A DNA stretch of 64,000 nucleotides from Roseburia hominis A2-183 (GCF_000225345.1 NC_015977.1:1409501-1473500), one strand, 5' to 3'; shown: positions 6,625 through 16,509, counted from the stretch's first letter. Translations and numbers: made by a program. The notes: generated by a model from the letters alone, not told the origin.

Positions 6625-9030
6625 ATGGAGAACAGAGTATATTTAAATGACGACTGGAAGTTTTCGGAGCAATTTACGGAAGAAATGCTAGGCGACGGCT
6701 TTGACGTGGGAAACATGATTCCGGTACGGCTTCCGCACACGGCAAAGGAGACACCGCTTCACTATTTTGACGAATCTGTTTACCAGATGGTCAGCGGATA
6801 CCGCAGAGATGTCTATATTCCGGAAGAATGGAAAGGAAAACGTCTGCTGCTCACGATTGACGGGGCGGCGCATGAGAGCGAAGTCTACTGGAACGGGAAG
6901 AAGATCGGGGAACATCACTGCGGCTACACGGCATTCACGATGGACATCAGCGACGATGCCGTCTACGGCATCCGCAACACGCTGGTGGTCAAGGTGGACA
7001 GCAGGGAGAGCGTGAATATACCGCCGTTTGGATTTGTGATTGACTATATGACATACGGCGGACTCTACCGTGAGGTGTGGCTCGACATCAAGGAGAAAAC
7101 CTATCTGAAGGATGTGTTTGTGCGGGGAGATCTTTCCGGTGACTCCGGCAGACTGATCTCCGAGATTACGGCGGAAGGCGGTGGGGAGAATCTTAGCGTC
7201 AGACAGAAGATCAAAAGATGCGGCGAGAGCGGCTACCGTCTTCTGGGCGAATGTGAACTGACCGGAACAAAGCTTGTGCTCGACTATACGGTGGAATCCG
7301 TTCTGCCGTGGGACACCGTTCATCCGGTCTGCTATGAGGTGTGCACACAGCTCATCCAGGATGAAAAGGTGCTGGATGAAAATGTGACGGTCACAGGCTT
7401 TCGACATGCCGAGTTTAAGGCGGACGGTTTTTATCTGAACGGTAAAAAAGTAAAGCTCCGCGGACTCAACCGACATCAGAGCTATCCGTATGTGGGATAT
7501 GCCATGCCGGAATCCATGCAGCGGATGGACGCGGATATTTTAAAGTATGAGCTTGGCGTCAACGCCGTGCGGACATCCCACTATCCGCAGTCTCATTACT
7601 TTATCGACCAGTGTGACAGAATCGGACTTCTGGTATTTATGGAGATTCCGGGATGGCAGCACATCGGCGATGAGGCGTGGAAGGATCAGGCGGTTATAAA
7701 TGTGCGCGATATGGTGATGCAGTACCGCAATCACACGTCCATCATTCTCTGGGGCGTGCGCATCAACGAGTCGCAGGACGATGATGATTTTTACCGCAGG
7801 ACGAACGCGGCGGCGCACGAACTCGATCCATCCAGACCGACGGGCGGTGTGCGGGCGCACAAAAAGAGCAGTCTTCTGGAAGACGTCTACACTTACAATG
7901 ATTTTGTGCATGACGGCACGAACCAGGGATGTGAGAAAAAGGCGGCGGTGACATCCGATCCGAAAAAGCCGTATCTGATCAGCGAGTACAATGGCCACAT
8001 GTATCCGACCAAGGCATTCGACTGGGAGGAACACCGCGCGGAACATGCGCTGCGCCATGTGCGGGTGCTCGACGCGGCGGCTGCGGAGGGTGACATTGCA
8101 GGAAGCTTCGGCTGGTGCATGTTCGACTACAACACACACAAGGATTTCGGCAGCGGAGACCGCATCTGTTACCACGGCGTGATGGATATGTTCCGCAATC
8201 CGAAGCTGGCGGCGAGGGTCTATGAATGCCAGCAGGAGGAGCATACGGTTCTGGAACTGAGTTCTTCCATGGACATAGGGGAGCACCCGGGCTGCAACCG
8301 CGGCGAGACCTACATTTTTACCAACGCAGACAGTGTGCGGATGTACAAAAACGACCGTTTTATCAAGGAATACAAGAGAGAGGATTCCCCGTGGAAACAT
8401 CTGCCGCACGGACCGCTCGTGATCGACGATTATATCGGAGATGCGATCGAGAAGGACGAACATTTTACAACGGCGCAGGGAAAGGGAATCAAGGATGCGT
8501 TGAATGCGACCGCACGCTACGGACTGTCGCATCTTCCGAAATCCGTGTATGTGACGGCGCTTAAGATGCTGCTCCTTTATCACATGAAGCCGACCGATGC
8601 GGTGGTGCTCTATAACCGCTATATCGGAGACTGGGGAGGCACTTCCACGACATACCGGTTTGAGGCGGTGTCGGACGGCGGCGTGACTGCGGAACTCATC
8701 AAAAAGCCGATGACAAAGGTTGTACTTTTTGCACGGGCGGATCACACAGGACTTCAGGAGAAAAGCACCTACGATGTGGCGGCCATCCGGATTGAGGCGC
8801 GGGACGAATACGGCAATCTGCTTAGCTTCTTTAATGAGCCGGTAAGCTTTGAGGTGAGCGGACCGGTGGAGCTGATCGGACCGTCCGTCATCTCGCTGGA
8901 GGGCGGAATGGGCGGCACTTATATAAAGACGACGGGTGAGAGCGGTGAGGCACGGCTTGTCATCCGGAATGCACAGACCGAACCGGTGGAACTGCGCTTT
9001 GCGGCAGCGGCAGAGCGACAGAGATTGTAA
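6625..9030 (+). CDS. Glycoside hydrolase family 2 enzyme (beta-galactosidase or beta-glucuronidase type)
   Basis: This 801-residue cytoplasmic enzyme has the GH2 order: sugar-binding jelly-roll domain (about 1-170, with GYRRDVYIPEEW), immunoglobulin-like domain (170-280), TIM-barrel catalytic domain (about 280-560), then C-terminal beta domains. The barrel shows LRGLNRHQSYP, AVRTSHYP, the acid/base glutamate E382 in WGVRINES and the likely nucleophile E454 in ISEYNGH. It lacks a signal peptide, so it acts on imported oligosaccharide. The exact sugar (beta-galactoside or other) cannot be read from the sequence. It precedes an unknown GT-B-like protein, a GPH symporter and an alpha-galactosidase. 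Confidence 0.85.
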   Translation: MENRVYLNDDWKFSEQFTEEMLGDGFDVGNMIPVRLPHTAKETPLHYFDESVYQMVSGYRRDVYIPEEWKGKRLLLTIDGAAHESEVYWNGKKIGEHHCGYTAFTMDISDDAVYGIRNTLVVKVDSRESVNIPPFGFVIDYMTYGGLYREVWLDIKEKTYLKDVFVRGDLSGDSGRLISEITAEGGGENLSVRQKIKRCGESGYRLLGECELTGTKLVLDYTVESVLPWDTVHPVCYEVCTQLIQDEKVLDENVTVTGFRHAEFKADGFYLNGKKVKLRGLNRHQSYPYVGYAMPESMQRMDADILKYELGVNAVRTSHYPQSHYFIDQCDRIGLLVFMEIPGWQHIGDEAWKDQAVINVRDMVMQYRNHTSIILWGVRINESQDDDDFYRRTNAAAHELDPSRPTGGVRAHKKSSLLEDVYTYNDFVHDGTNQGCEKKAAVTSDPKKPYLISEYNGHMYPTKAFDWEEHRAEHALRHVRVLDAAAAEGDIAGSFGWCMFDYNTHKDFGSGDRICYHGVMDMFRNPKLAARVYECQQEEHTVLELSSSMDIGEHPGCNRGETYIFTNADSVRMYKNDRFIKEYKREDSPWKHLPHGPLVIDDYIGDAIEKDEHFTTAQGKGIKDALNATARYGLSHLPKSVYVTALKMLLLYHMKPTDAVVLYNRYIGDWGGTSTTYRFEAVSDGGVTAELIKKPMTKVVLFARADHTGLQEKSTYDVAAIRIEARDEYGNLLSFFNEPVSFEVSGPVELIGPSVISLEGGMGGTYIKTTGESGEARLVIRNAQTEPVELRFAAAAERQRL

Positions 9031-9052
9031 GAGAAGAGAGGGAACACAGGCA

Positions 9053-10513
9053 ATGGAAGAAAAATCAAAAGTTATTTTTGGCAATCCGATGCCGGATAAG
9101 GTATACCGGAAAGCGGTAAAGTCGAAAAAGAAATATGCAAAAAAATTCGGGGACGATGCAGGGGCAGATTATCCTGCAATCGTGAAGAAGAATGAATACA
9201 TCGGCGATATGCTGGACGTACATGACATCCGTGTGGGAGAGACGGGAGAAAACGTGGGATTTGACACGGAAAAGGGAATCATCGTCGGCAACATCCGCAT
9301 GGGATTCGGACATTACCGCATTTCCATGGCGATCGCATCTGCGGCACATTCCATGGGCTATGTACCGTACTGGATGGACTTGAATTCCTACCCGCAGACG
9401 ACCTGCACAAAAGTTATTGGTGCGCAGAATGATCTGTATTCCCTGGGATCAAGACTTTCCCAGAAGAGCAGACTGTTTAACCGTCTGGTCTGGGAGCCGA
9501 TGAACTATGAAGGCTTCCGGAAGCTTTCCTACAATGCCGCGGATCAGAAAAACGCGGAACTGATGGCTCCGGTCTATGCGAATGTGCCGAAGGAGATTCC
9601 GGTGGTGGCGACACACGTGTGGCCGGCGCAGGCGGCAATCCATGCGGGAATGAAGCATGTGGTCAACGCGATTCCGGACAACTGGCCAATGGCGCTGCAT
9701 TTATCGGAGGGAAGCATTCACACCGTGCAGACGCATTACGCCTACCAGGGCTACCGCATCTTAAACGGCATGCAGGGAGCTGACGTTCTTCGCCCGATGC
9801 CTGAGGATGATCTGATCTATACGGGACATTACATCGACCATGAGCTGGTGAGCAACATCGAGGCGGACTGTGAGACGAGACGGGCGCGCAAGAGAGAGAA
9901 AAAGCCGATGCGTTTTCTTCTCACAATCGGAGGAGCGGGAGCACAGAGAGAGATTTTTGCTTCCATCATTAAACATCTGCTCCCTGCGATTCGGGACGGC
10001 AGAGCCGCACTGTATGTGAATGTCGGTGATTACCGCAATGTCTGGGAGGAGCTGCTCGGCGAGATCCCGGGAATGAAGAAGTTTGCAACGGAGCATTTTA
10101 ATAACTGGAAGGATACGACAGAGTTTGCCGCACAGGCACTTACCGGTGAGGTAAGCGGCATCCACGGCTTCTGGCATGAGAATATTTTCGAGGCAGTCTA
10201 CTGCACGAACCTTCTGATGAGAAGCTGCGATGTGCTTGTGACAAAGCCGAGCGAGCTGGCATTCTACCCGGTGCCGAAGCTGTTTATCAAGCGTGTCGGC
10301 GGGCATGAGCAGTGGGGCGCCATCCACTCCGCAGAGATCGGGGACGGCACGTTAGAGTGCAGAGATATTCCGCACACGGTACAGATGCTGGATCTGTTCT
10401 TAAACGAGGACGCGCTGCTTAACGATATGTGCGACTGCATCGAGAAGAACAAGGCAGCAGGAATTTACGACGGAGCCTACCGTGTGGTAGAGCTTGCGAT
10501 GGAGAAGAGATAA
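9053..10513 (+). CDS. Uncharacterised protein with GT-B/MGDG-synthase-like features in a glycosidase operon
   Basis: The 486-residue protein is not one I can name with certainty. After a basic N-terminus (KSKKKYAKKFG) it has a glycine-rich start of a Rossmann fold (GNIRMGFGHYRISMAIASAAHS), resembling the MurG/MGDG-synthase group, where a similar GxGH loop binds the acceptor. A second Rossmann-like start follows (MRFLLTIGGAGAQ, around residue 285). A C-terminal segment (LLMRSCDVLVTKPSELAFYPVPKLFIKRVGG) resembles the nucleotide-sugar end of GT-B enzymes. The ATG at 9053 is used because the upstream part of the open frame lies inside the GH2 gene. Its tight place between hydrolase and transporter genes argues for a role with the same sugar, possibly phosphorolysis or transfer, but this is inference. 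Confidence 0.6.
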   Translation: MEEKSKVIFGNPMPDKVYRKAVKSKKKYAKKFGDDAGADYPAIVKKNEYIGDMLDVHDIRVGETGENVGFDTEKGIIVGNIRMGFGHYRISMAIASAAHSMGYVPYWMDLNSYPQTTCTKVIGAQNDLYSLGSRLSQKSRLFNRLVWEPMNYEGFRKLSYNAADQKNAELMAPVYANVPKEIPVVATHVWPAQAAIHAGMKHVVNAIPDNWPMALHLSEGSIHTVQTHYAYQGYRILNGMQGADVLRPMPEDDLIYTGHYIDHELVSNIEADCETRRARKREKKPMRFLLTIGGAGAQREIFASIIKHLLPAIRDGRAALYVNVGDYRNVWEELLGEIPGMKKFATEHFNNWKDTTEFAAQALTGEVSGIHGFWHENIFEAVYCTNLLMRSCDVLVTKPSELAFYPVPKLFIKRVGGHEQWGAIHSAEIGDGTLECRDIPHTVQMLDLFLNEDALLNDMCDCIEKNKAAGIYDGAYRVVELAMEKR

Positions 10514-10546
10514 GGGGAGCGCGAAGGCGCAGAATTGGAGGATCAC

Positions 10547-11923
10547 ATGAAACTGACAGGAAAAGAAAAAGTCTCCTACGGACTTGGAGCAGTCGGAAAA
10601 GACATGGTGTACATGCTTTCCGCAAGTTACATACTGTATTATTATCAGGATATTCTCGGGGTGAGTGCGTTTGCAATGGGCGTGATCTTACTTGCAGCGC
10701 GTGTGTTTGACGCGTTCAACGATCCGATCATGGGTGTGGTGGTTGCCAAGACAAGGACGAGATGGGGAAAATTCCGCCCGTGGCTTTTGATCGGAACGAT
10801 TTTAAATGCCATCATGCTCTACCTGATGTTCTCTGCACCGCCGGCACTCGACGGAGGCGGTCTGGTGGCCTATGCAGCAGTCACCTATGTGCTCTGGGGT
10901 GTGACGTACACGATGATGGATATCCCTTACTGGTCAATGATTCCGGCGTTTACCGAGGGCGGTAAAGAGCGTGAGGGACTTTCCACGATGGCGCGCTCCT
11001 GTGCGGGCGTCGGCTCTGCCATCATCACGATCATCACAATGTTATGTGTATACCGTCTTGGCGGCGGGGATGAGCGCGTGGGATTCAAGTGGTTTGCACT
11101 CATCATTGCAATCTTATTTGTACTTTTCACGACGATTACATGTGTCAACGTCAAGGAAAAATCTACGGTCAATGTGGATTCTCCGTCTGTGGGACAGATG
11201 TTCCGTGCACTGATTCAGAACGACCAGGCGATGACGGTCGTGATCACCATCGTTCTCATCAACTGTGCGGTCTATACGACCTCAAACCTTGTGATCTATT
11301 TCTTTAAATATGACTTCGGCGGCGAGGGCTGGTACAACAGCTACACCTTGTTTAATACGTTCGGCGGAGCGGTACAGATTCTGTCCATGATGATCTTATT
11401 CCCGCTGCTGCGCAAATTCATGGGAACGATCCAGGTGTTCTACACAGGATTTGCTATGGCAATCATCGGTTATGTGGTGCTTTTAGTACTGGCATTCACC
11501 AATATGTCCAACGTGATACTGCTGTTTATCCCGGGATTTTTCATCTTTGCAGCAAACGGCGTGCTGACAGTGCTGACGACGGTGTTCCTTGCCAATACCG
11601 TAGACTATGGACAGCTGAAAAATCACAGACGTGACGAGAGCGTGATCTTTTCCATGCAGACGTTCGTGGTCAAACTGGCGAGCGGCGTGGCGGCACTGAT
11701 TGCATCGATCTGCTTACAGATCTGCAATCTGAGCAACGATACAACAGATACCGCAGCAGTTGCGACAGCTGCCACATCCTCGGTGGTAGGTCTGCGCATG
11801 ACAATGACGATTCTTCCGATCATCTGCCTTCTGTGCGGCATTTTCATTTTCCACAAAAAGTATATTCTGACGGAGGAGAAGGTTGCCGAGATCGCAGAGC
11901 AGGTCAAGAAAGGGGCATACTAA
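10547..11923 (+). CDS. MFS sugar:cation symporter, GPH family (MelB-like)
   Basis: The 458-residue integral membrane protein has about 12 transmembrane segments and GPH-family signatures: KVSYGLGAVGKDMVYML at the N-terminus, FNDPIMGVVVAKTRTRWGKFRPWLLIG, and GVTYTMMDIPYWSMIPAF. GPH proteins bring in melibiose, lactose, glucuronides or pentosides with sodium or protons. It should supply the substrates of the neighbouring GH2 and GH36 enzymes. The ATG at 10547 follows TTGGAGGA. The stop is immediately followed by the alpha-galactosidase ATG, so the two are coupled. Confidence 0.9.
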   Translation: MKLTGKEKVSYGLGAVGKDMVYMLSASYILYYYQDILGVSAFAMGVILLAARVFDAFNDPIMGVVVAKTRTRWGKFRPWLLIGTILNAIMLYLMFSAPPALDGGGLVAYAAVTYVLWGVTYTMMDIPYWSMIPAFTEGGKEREGLSTMARSCAGVGSAIITIITMLCVYRLGGGDERVGFKWFALIIAILFVLFTTITCVNVKEKSTVNVDSPSVGQMFRALIQNDQAMTVVITIVLINCAVYTTSNLVIYFFKYDFGGEGWYNSYTLFNTFGGAVQILSMMILFPLLRKFMGTIQVFYTGFAMAIIGYVVLLVLAFTNMSNVILLFIPGFFIFAANGVLTVLTTVFLANTVDYGQLKNHRRDESVIFSMQTFVVKLASGVAALIASICLQICNLSNDTTDTAAVATAATSSVVGLRMTMTILPIICLLCGIFIFHKKYILTEEKVAEIAEQVKKGAY

Positions 11924-14365
11924 ATGATAAAAGCGGACGGACATATTTTTGTGCTGGAGACGGCGCATACGACATACTGCTTCCGGAGAATGGAGACAGG
12001 GCATTTGGAGCATCTGTATTACGGAAGGCACCTGACGCTGCCTGAGCATCCGGCGGAGTGTGATGTTGCTCCGCTGGTGGAGAAGCATACATTTGCACCG
12101 GGAAATACGAATCTCTGCGACGGGGAGCATCCGGCGTTCTCTCTGGAGGACATGCGGCTTGAGATGTCCTCCTACGGAAAAGGGGACATCCGCGAACCGT
12201 TTGTGGAGATCGTGCACGCGGATGGCAGCACCACTTCGGATTTCCGCTATGAAAGCTATGAGATCACAGAAAAGACGGCGGGGACAGAAAACGGAGATCT
12301 CCCGGGAGCTTACGACGAGAAGGGGGAGGCGCAGCGTCTCAGCGTAAGGCTGCGCGATCATTCCTATGATCTTGTGCTGGAACTTCATTATGATGTCTAC
12401 GCAGAGTGCGATGCGATTGTGCGAAGCGCCGTTCTCTTCAATGAGAGCGGGGAGACGGTCCGTCTGAATCGCCTGATGAGCACCCAGATCGACTTTGATC
12501 CGGCAGAGTATGTTTTTACAACCTTTACCGGTGCGTGGGCGAGGGAGATGCACCGCTCCGATACGCGCATGGAGGCGGGAAAACATGTCAATGCGTCCTA
12601 CACGGGAACCTCCTCCAGCCGTGCCAACCCGTTCGTCATGATTGCAAAGACGGATACGACGGAGGATACCGGAGAGTGTTATGGATGCAACCTCATCTAC
12701 AGCGGCAATCACTATGAGGCGGCGGAAGTGAGCGGCTACGGCAAGATGCGCCTGACTGCCGGCATCAATCCGCAGTCATTTTCCTGGCTGCTGGCTCCGG
12801 GGGAGAACTTTGCGGCGCCGGAGGCGGTCATGGCGTATTCCTGCGAGGGCTACAATGGCATGAGCCAGTGCATGCATGCATTTGTGCGGGAGCACATCGT
12901 GCGTGGAGCGTTTAAGCACAAGGTGCGTCCGGTGCTGCTTAACAGCTGGGAGGCAGCCTATTTTGACATCAATGAGAGAAAGCTGCTTGCTCTGGCGAAG
13001 AAGGCAAAGGAAGCCGGCGTAGAACTTTTTGTGATGGACGACGGCTGGTTCGGCGAGCGCAATGATGACGCACATTCCCTGGGAGACTGGGAAGTCAACG
13101 AGAAGAAGCTTCCGGGAGGTCTTGCGGGACTTGGAAGAAAGATCAAGGCGCTCGGGCTGGATTTCGGTATCTGGGTGGAGCCGGAGATGGTGAATGTGAA
13201 CAGTCATCTCTATCAGGCACATCCGGACTGGACGATCGAGATTCCGGGAAAACCGCACGCGGAGGGACGCAATCAGCGCATTCTGGATCTTACGAGAACG
13301 GAAGTGCAGGACTATATCATCGAGACGATGACGAATGTCTTTTCCTCGGCGGAGATCTCCTATGTCAAATGGGATATGAACCGGACGTTTACGGATTACT
13401 ATTCCGGAGCGCTTCCGCCGGAGCGGCAGGGAGAGGTGGCACACCGCTATGTGCTGGGACTGTACCGGTGCATGAGAGAGCTTACCGCGCGTTTCCCGGA
13501 CATTCTCTTTGAGGGATGCTCGGCGGGCGGCAACCGGTTCGATCTTGGAATTTTATCCTATTTTCCACAGATCTGGGCGTCGGATGACACGGATGCGCTC
13601 TGCCGGGCGGAGATTCAGACCGGCTATTCCTACGGCTATCCGATGTCCGTTGTGAGCGCCCATGTGTCGGCGTGCCCGAACCACCAGACGCTCCGCGTGA
13701 CGCCGCTTGAGACACGGTTCGCCGTGGCGGCATTCGGCATCTGCGGCTATGAGTGCAATTTCTGCGATCTGTCCCGCGAGGATTTTGCGGCGGTAAAGGC
13801 ACAGATCGCACTGTACAAACAGTGGCGGGAGGTATTGCAGAAGGGACGGTTTTACCGCGGACGCACATTCGGAGAGGGGGCACATGAAAGTGTACTCTCC
13901 CAGAGTGCGGGGAACCAGATGGAGTGGACCTGTGTGTCGGAAGACCAGACCCGTGCGGTCGGTATGCTCATGCAGAAGCTGGTCGTACCGAATACCCAGT
14001 ATCACAGCTATCACGCGAAGGGATTAAAACCCGATGCGCGGTACCATTTCTATAACCGCAGCTTAAAATACAATATCAAGGATTTCGGGGATCTGGTCAA
14101 TACCGTCTCCCCGGTACACATTAAGCAGGATTCGCTGGCGCTGGATCTGATCGCCAGATTTAAGAAGATGGACGGGGAGATCGAGGATTGCCATGTAGCC
14201 GGAGATATGTTAATGTATCATGGAGTGAAGCTTAAACAGGCGTTCGGCGGAACCGGATACAACAATGAGGTGCGGTATTTTCAGGATTTCGCTGCGCGCA
14301 TGTATTTTATGGAAGAGGAAAAAGGACATGCAGACAGCGGGGAAGCAGAAGAAAAAGAGAGATAA
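11924..14365 (+). CDS. Alpha-galactosidase, glycoside hydrolase family 36
   Basis: The 813-residue enzyme removes alpha-1,6-linked galactose from melibiose, raffinose-type sugars or galactomannan fragments. It has the GH36 layout: N-terminal beta-supersandwich (about 1-320), catalytic barrel (330-690) and C-terminal beta domain. The nucleophile is D484 in YVKWDMNR. The acid/base aspartate lies in WASDDTD around residues 554-555. FVMDDGWFGER and EGCSAGGNRFDLG are also family blocks. No signal peptide is present, so it acts in the cytoplasm. Its ATG directly follows the stop codon of the symporter gene and its 3' end overlaps the lipoprotein gene by 38 bases. Confidence 0.92.
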   Translation: MIKADGHIFVLETAHTTYCFRRMETGHLEHLYYGRHLTLPEHPAECDVAPLVEKHTFAPGNTNLCDGEHPAFSLEDMRLEMSSYGKGDIREPFVEIVHADGSTTSDFRYESYEITEKTAGTENGDLPGAYDEKGEAQRLSVRLRDHSYDLVLELHYDVYAECDAIVRSAVLFNESGETVRLNRLMSTQIDFDPAEYVFTTFTGAWAREMHRSDTRMEAGKHVNASYTGTSSSRANPFVMIAKTDTTEDTGECYGCNLIYSGNHYEAAEVSGYGKMRLTAGINPQSFSWLLAPGENFAAPEAVMAYSCEGYNGMSQCMHAFVREHIVRGAFKHKVRPVLLNSWEAAYFDINERKLLALAKKAKEAGVELFVMDDGWFGERNDDAHSLGDWEVNEKKLPGGLAGLGRKIKALGLDFGIWVEPEMVNVNSHLYQAHPDWTIEIPGKPHAEGRNQRILDLTRTEVQDYIIETMTNVFSSAEISYVKWDMNRTFTDYYSGALPPERQGEVAHRYVLGLYRCMRELTARFPDILFEGCSAGGNRFDLGILSYFPQIWASDDTDALCRAEIQTGYSYGYPMSVVSAHVSACPNHQTLRVTPLETRFAVAAFGICGYECNFCDLSREDFAAVKAQIALYKQWREVLQKGRFYRGRTFGEGAHESVLSQSAGNQMEWTCVSEDQTRAVGMLMQKLVVPNTQYHSYHAKGLKPDARYHFYNRSLKYNIKDFGDLVNTVSPVHIKQDSLALDLIARFKKMDGEIEDCHVAGDMLMYHGVKLKQAFGGTGYNNEVRYFQDFAARMYFMEEEKGHADSGEAEEKER

Positions 14366-15647
14366 CAGCAGCAGAATCAGAAGCGGGGCAGCGGCACTTT
14401 GTGCGGCCCTGCTTCTTTTGCTGTCGGGATGCGGAGCGGCATCGGACGGGCAGGCGGTAAGGCAGCAGGCAGCACTGTCCGGAGGAACCTTGCAGGATGG
14501 TCAGATGTCGGAATTGCAGATGGCAGAGCAGCAGGAGAATGGCGGCTCACCGACAGAGGAGATGGCAGAGCCGGGGGAAGGACAGACGCCGGACGGAACG
14601 CTGTCGGTGACGTTTTTGGATGTCGGACAGGGCAATGCCGTTTTAGTGGAGCAGGGCGGAGCGTATATGCTGATCGACGGCGGCAACAGGGATTACTCCT
14701 CGTTTGTGGTAAGCTATCTGAAGGAACAGGGCGTGGAAGAACTCGCCTATGTGATCGCTTCTCACTACGATGCGGATCACTTAAACGGTGTGGTCGGCGC
14801 CCTGCACGCATTTTCCTGCGGGCAGGTGCTTGCTCCCGATTACGTGACGGATACCAGAGTCTATGAGTCGTTTGAGCGCGTGATAAAGGAGCAGGATATC
14901 GCACTTGCCTACCCGGCGGTGGGAGACACTTACACGCTTGGCGATGCCTCTTTTACGGTGGTCTGCCCAAAAGCCTATGATCCGAAGGAGGATAATGATA
15001 ATTCCGTCGGAATCCGCCTTGTGTACGGCGACACCAGCTTTTTAATCTGCGGTGACGCCGGAAAAGCCGAAGAGCAGGCGATGCTTGACTCCGGCGTGAC
15101 GCTGGAGTCGGACGTGTATCTGGCAAGTCATCACGGGAGTGAAGGGTCTTCCTCCGAAGCGTTTATGCGCGCCGTGTCGCCGTCGGCGGTTGTGATCAGT
15201 GCGGGTGCGGGGAACTCCTACGGCCATCCGACGCGCACGGTACTCGACCGGGTGAAGGCATGCGGGGCAGCGCTCTACCGGACGGATCTGCAGGGAACCA
15301 TCACGGTCACAAGTGACGGAACCTCCCTTAGCTGGAGCGTGGACGCGACGCAGGATTACCGGGACGGGGATGAGGTCGCGGCAGGTGCTGCGGACACCAC
15401 GGGAACATCCGGGGCGGCAGATACCGCAGGAAGCGCGGCACAGGCATCATCCGGGGGAGAGACTGCCGCGGGCGGCACAGCGGACGTGACAGGAGAATAC
15501 GTGCTCAATACGAACACAAAGAAGTTTCACCGGTCATCCTGCTCGAGTGTTGCGCAGATGTCGCCGGAAAACAAGGCGGCATTCTCCGGAAGCAGGGAGG
15601 AACTGATTGCAGCCGGATATGATCCGTGCAAGAGATGTAATCCCTGA
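14328..15647 (+). CDS. Metallo-beta-lactamase-fold lipoprotein, ComEC/Rec2 C-terminal type
   Basis: The 439-residue protein has a lipoprotein signal: basic N-terminus, hydrophobic stretch and lipobox LLSGC with C35. A low-complexity linker follows, then a metallo-beta-lactamase domain like the C-terminal part of competence protein ComEC (FLDVGQGNAVLVEQ, ASHYDADHLNG, LASHHGS). A Thr/Ala/Gly-rich linker leads to a small C-terminal cysteine domain (about 395-439) with the pattern H-x3-C...C-x2-C that is common on secreted Firmicute nucleases. It is thus an extracellular membrane-anchored hydrolase, perhaps acting on nucleic acid. It overlaps the end of the alpha-galactosidase gene but a sugar role is not implied. 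Confidence 0.8.
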   Translation: MQTAGKQKKKRDNSSRIRSGAAALCAALLLLLSGCGAASDGQAVRQQAALSGGTLQDGQMSELQMAEQQENGGSPTEEMAEPGEGQTPDGTLSVTFLDVGQGNAVLVEQGGAYMLIDGGNRDYSSFVVSYLKEQGVEELAYVIASHYDADHLNGVVGALHAFSCGQVLAPDYVTDTRVYESFERVIKEQDIALAYPAVGDTYTLGDASFTVVCPKAYDPKEDNDNSVGIRLVYGDTSFLICGDAGKAEEQAMLDSGVTLESDVYLASHHGSEGSSSEAFMRAVSPSAVVISAGAGNSYGHPTRTVLDRVKACGAALYRTDLQGTITVTSDGTSLSWSVDATQDYRDGDEVAAGAADTTGTSGAADTAGSAAQASSGGETAAGGTADVTGEYVLNTNTKKFHRSSCSSVAQMSPENKAAFSGSREELIAAGYDPCKRCNP

Positions 15648-15690
15648 CGGAATTCTGTCTGTACAACAGATGATAAGAGAAATGCAATGA

Positions 15691-16338
15691 TTTTTAACAG
15701 AAAGCATAAAAAATGGAATGGAAAAAGACCGGTTGTATGCGTTTGGTGAAAAAGCTGCGCTGCCCGTTCTTTTTCTGCTTGTGATTCCCGTCTGGGGAGC
15801 TGCCCAGATCTTGAATACGCCGGTGATCTGTGTGTATCGTTTCGGAATATACGGCATCTGCTTCCTTCTGGGCTACTATGTCTTTTCCCATAAAAAAGTG
15901 ACCGACCGGCTGGCGTGCGTGAGCGTCCCGCTTGCAACCGCGGCTGTGGTGCTGACAGTTTTTTATGTGCGGTATTATTTTGGGGAAAATTATGCAGAGG
16001 AGCCGGTGGTAAACAGTCCGTTTTCCATTTTGTATGGCTGAACGGTGTGTCTGGCAGTCCTGGGAGGAATGAAGCGCTGGGGCAACCGTACGTCGCGAAA
16101 GACAGCGTGGCTTTCTAAAAAGAGCTACGGACTGTATCTGTTCCACTATCTGGCACTCTCGGCGGCGGCATATTTTCTGGACCGCTACACCAAAGTTACG
16201 GGGGTTGCAGCCTACCTTTTGTCGGGAATTGCAGCCTATGCGGGCGGCTATCTTCTCTATGAGCTGATAAAAAGAATTCCGGTCATAAGATGGTGTGTGA
16301 TTGGAGAGAAAAAGGAGAGGAAACATGTTCAAAGATAA
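15691..16338 (+). pseudogene. Acyltransferase (family 3) remnant, N-terminally truncated with internal stop
   Basis: The frame from 15691 encodes membrane segments typical of the C-terminal half of acyltransferase-3 proteins (LPVLFLLVIPVWGAAQILNTP, RFGIYGICFLLGYYVF, and later KKSYGLYLFHYLALSAAAYFL). Intact members have about 350 residues; roughly the first half is missing. At 16039-16041 an in-frame TGA interrupts the reading (FSILYG-stop-TVCLAVLGG) where a tryptophan TGG is likely, and the same frame continues to 16338. The gene is therefore doubly damaged. It lies in a decayed stretch next to the insertion point of the mobile element. Confidence 0.75.
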
Positions 16339-16450
16339 TCTGATGATGCTGCGGAAGATGCGTGGAATGACGCAGGAGGAACTGGCGGAGAAGATTGATG
16401 TGTCCAGGCAGACACTTTCCAAATACGAGACGGGAGTTTCCCATAGTTAA
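16325..16450 (+). pseudogene. XRE-type regulator, 5' part cut by mobile-element insertion
   Basis: The frame starts at ATG 16325 and encodes an XRE helix-turn-helix (MLRKMRGMTQEELAEKIDVSRQTLSKYETG). Chromosomal sequence ends at about 16436. The last codons to the stop at 16448-16450 are element DNA. The missing continuation of the helix-turn-helix domain (ETGESLPDVEKSRLIAEVFA) is found 13.8 kb away at 30265-30324, directly after the other end of the element. The gene was thus one reading frame before insertion. Confidence 0.9.
16427..16436 (+). repeat. Left attachment site core of the mobile element (attL)
   Basis: GAGACGGGAG occurs here at the chromosome-element junction and again at 30265-30274 at the other junction. 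Just inside each end lies a similar sequence in inverted orientation (around 16445-16455 and 30251-30261, AGTTAAAGATA against TATCTTTAATT). This is the pattern of recombinase half-sites flanking a crossover core. Serine recombinases cut at a 2-base core, so part of the 10-base identity may be coincidental homology between attP and attB. Confidence 0.75.
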
Positions 16451-16474
16451 AGATACCACACCAAATATGATGAA

Positions 16475-16485
16475 CCCACGCTTAT
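16475..16485 (+). repeat. CCCACGCTTAT motif at left end of element
   Basis: The same 11 bases occur at 28528-28538 ahead of the recombinase gene, where they face an inverted copy at 28565-28575. The motif is followed by ACCAGC in both the left end and the recombinase leader, indicating a shared ancestry or a common binding protein. Confidence 0.5.
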
Positions 16486-16509
16486 ACACTACCAGCTATA
16501 ATAAACCGC

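Noticed and set aside
7540..9084. Long open frame (514 codons) on the minus strand opposite the GH2 gene
   Set aside because: It is a shadow of the GH2 gene, which has full family homology and catalytic residues. The minus-strand frame has no recognisable domain and no ribosome binding site.
11714..12712. Open frame of 332 codons on the minus strand across the symporter and alpha-galactosidase genes
   Set aside because: It crosses two well-supported plus-strand genes and has low-complexity, family-free sequence.
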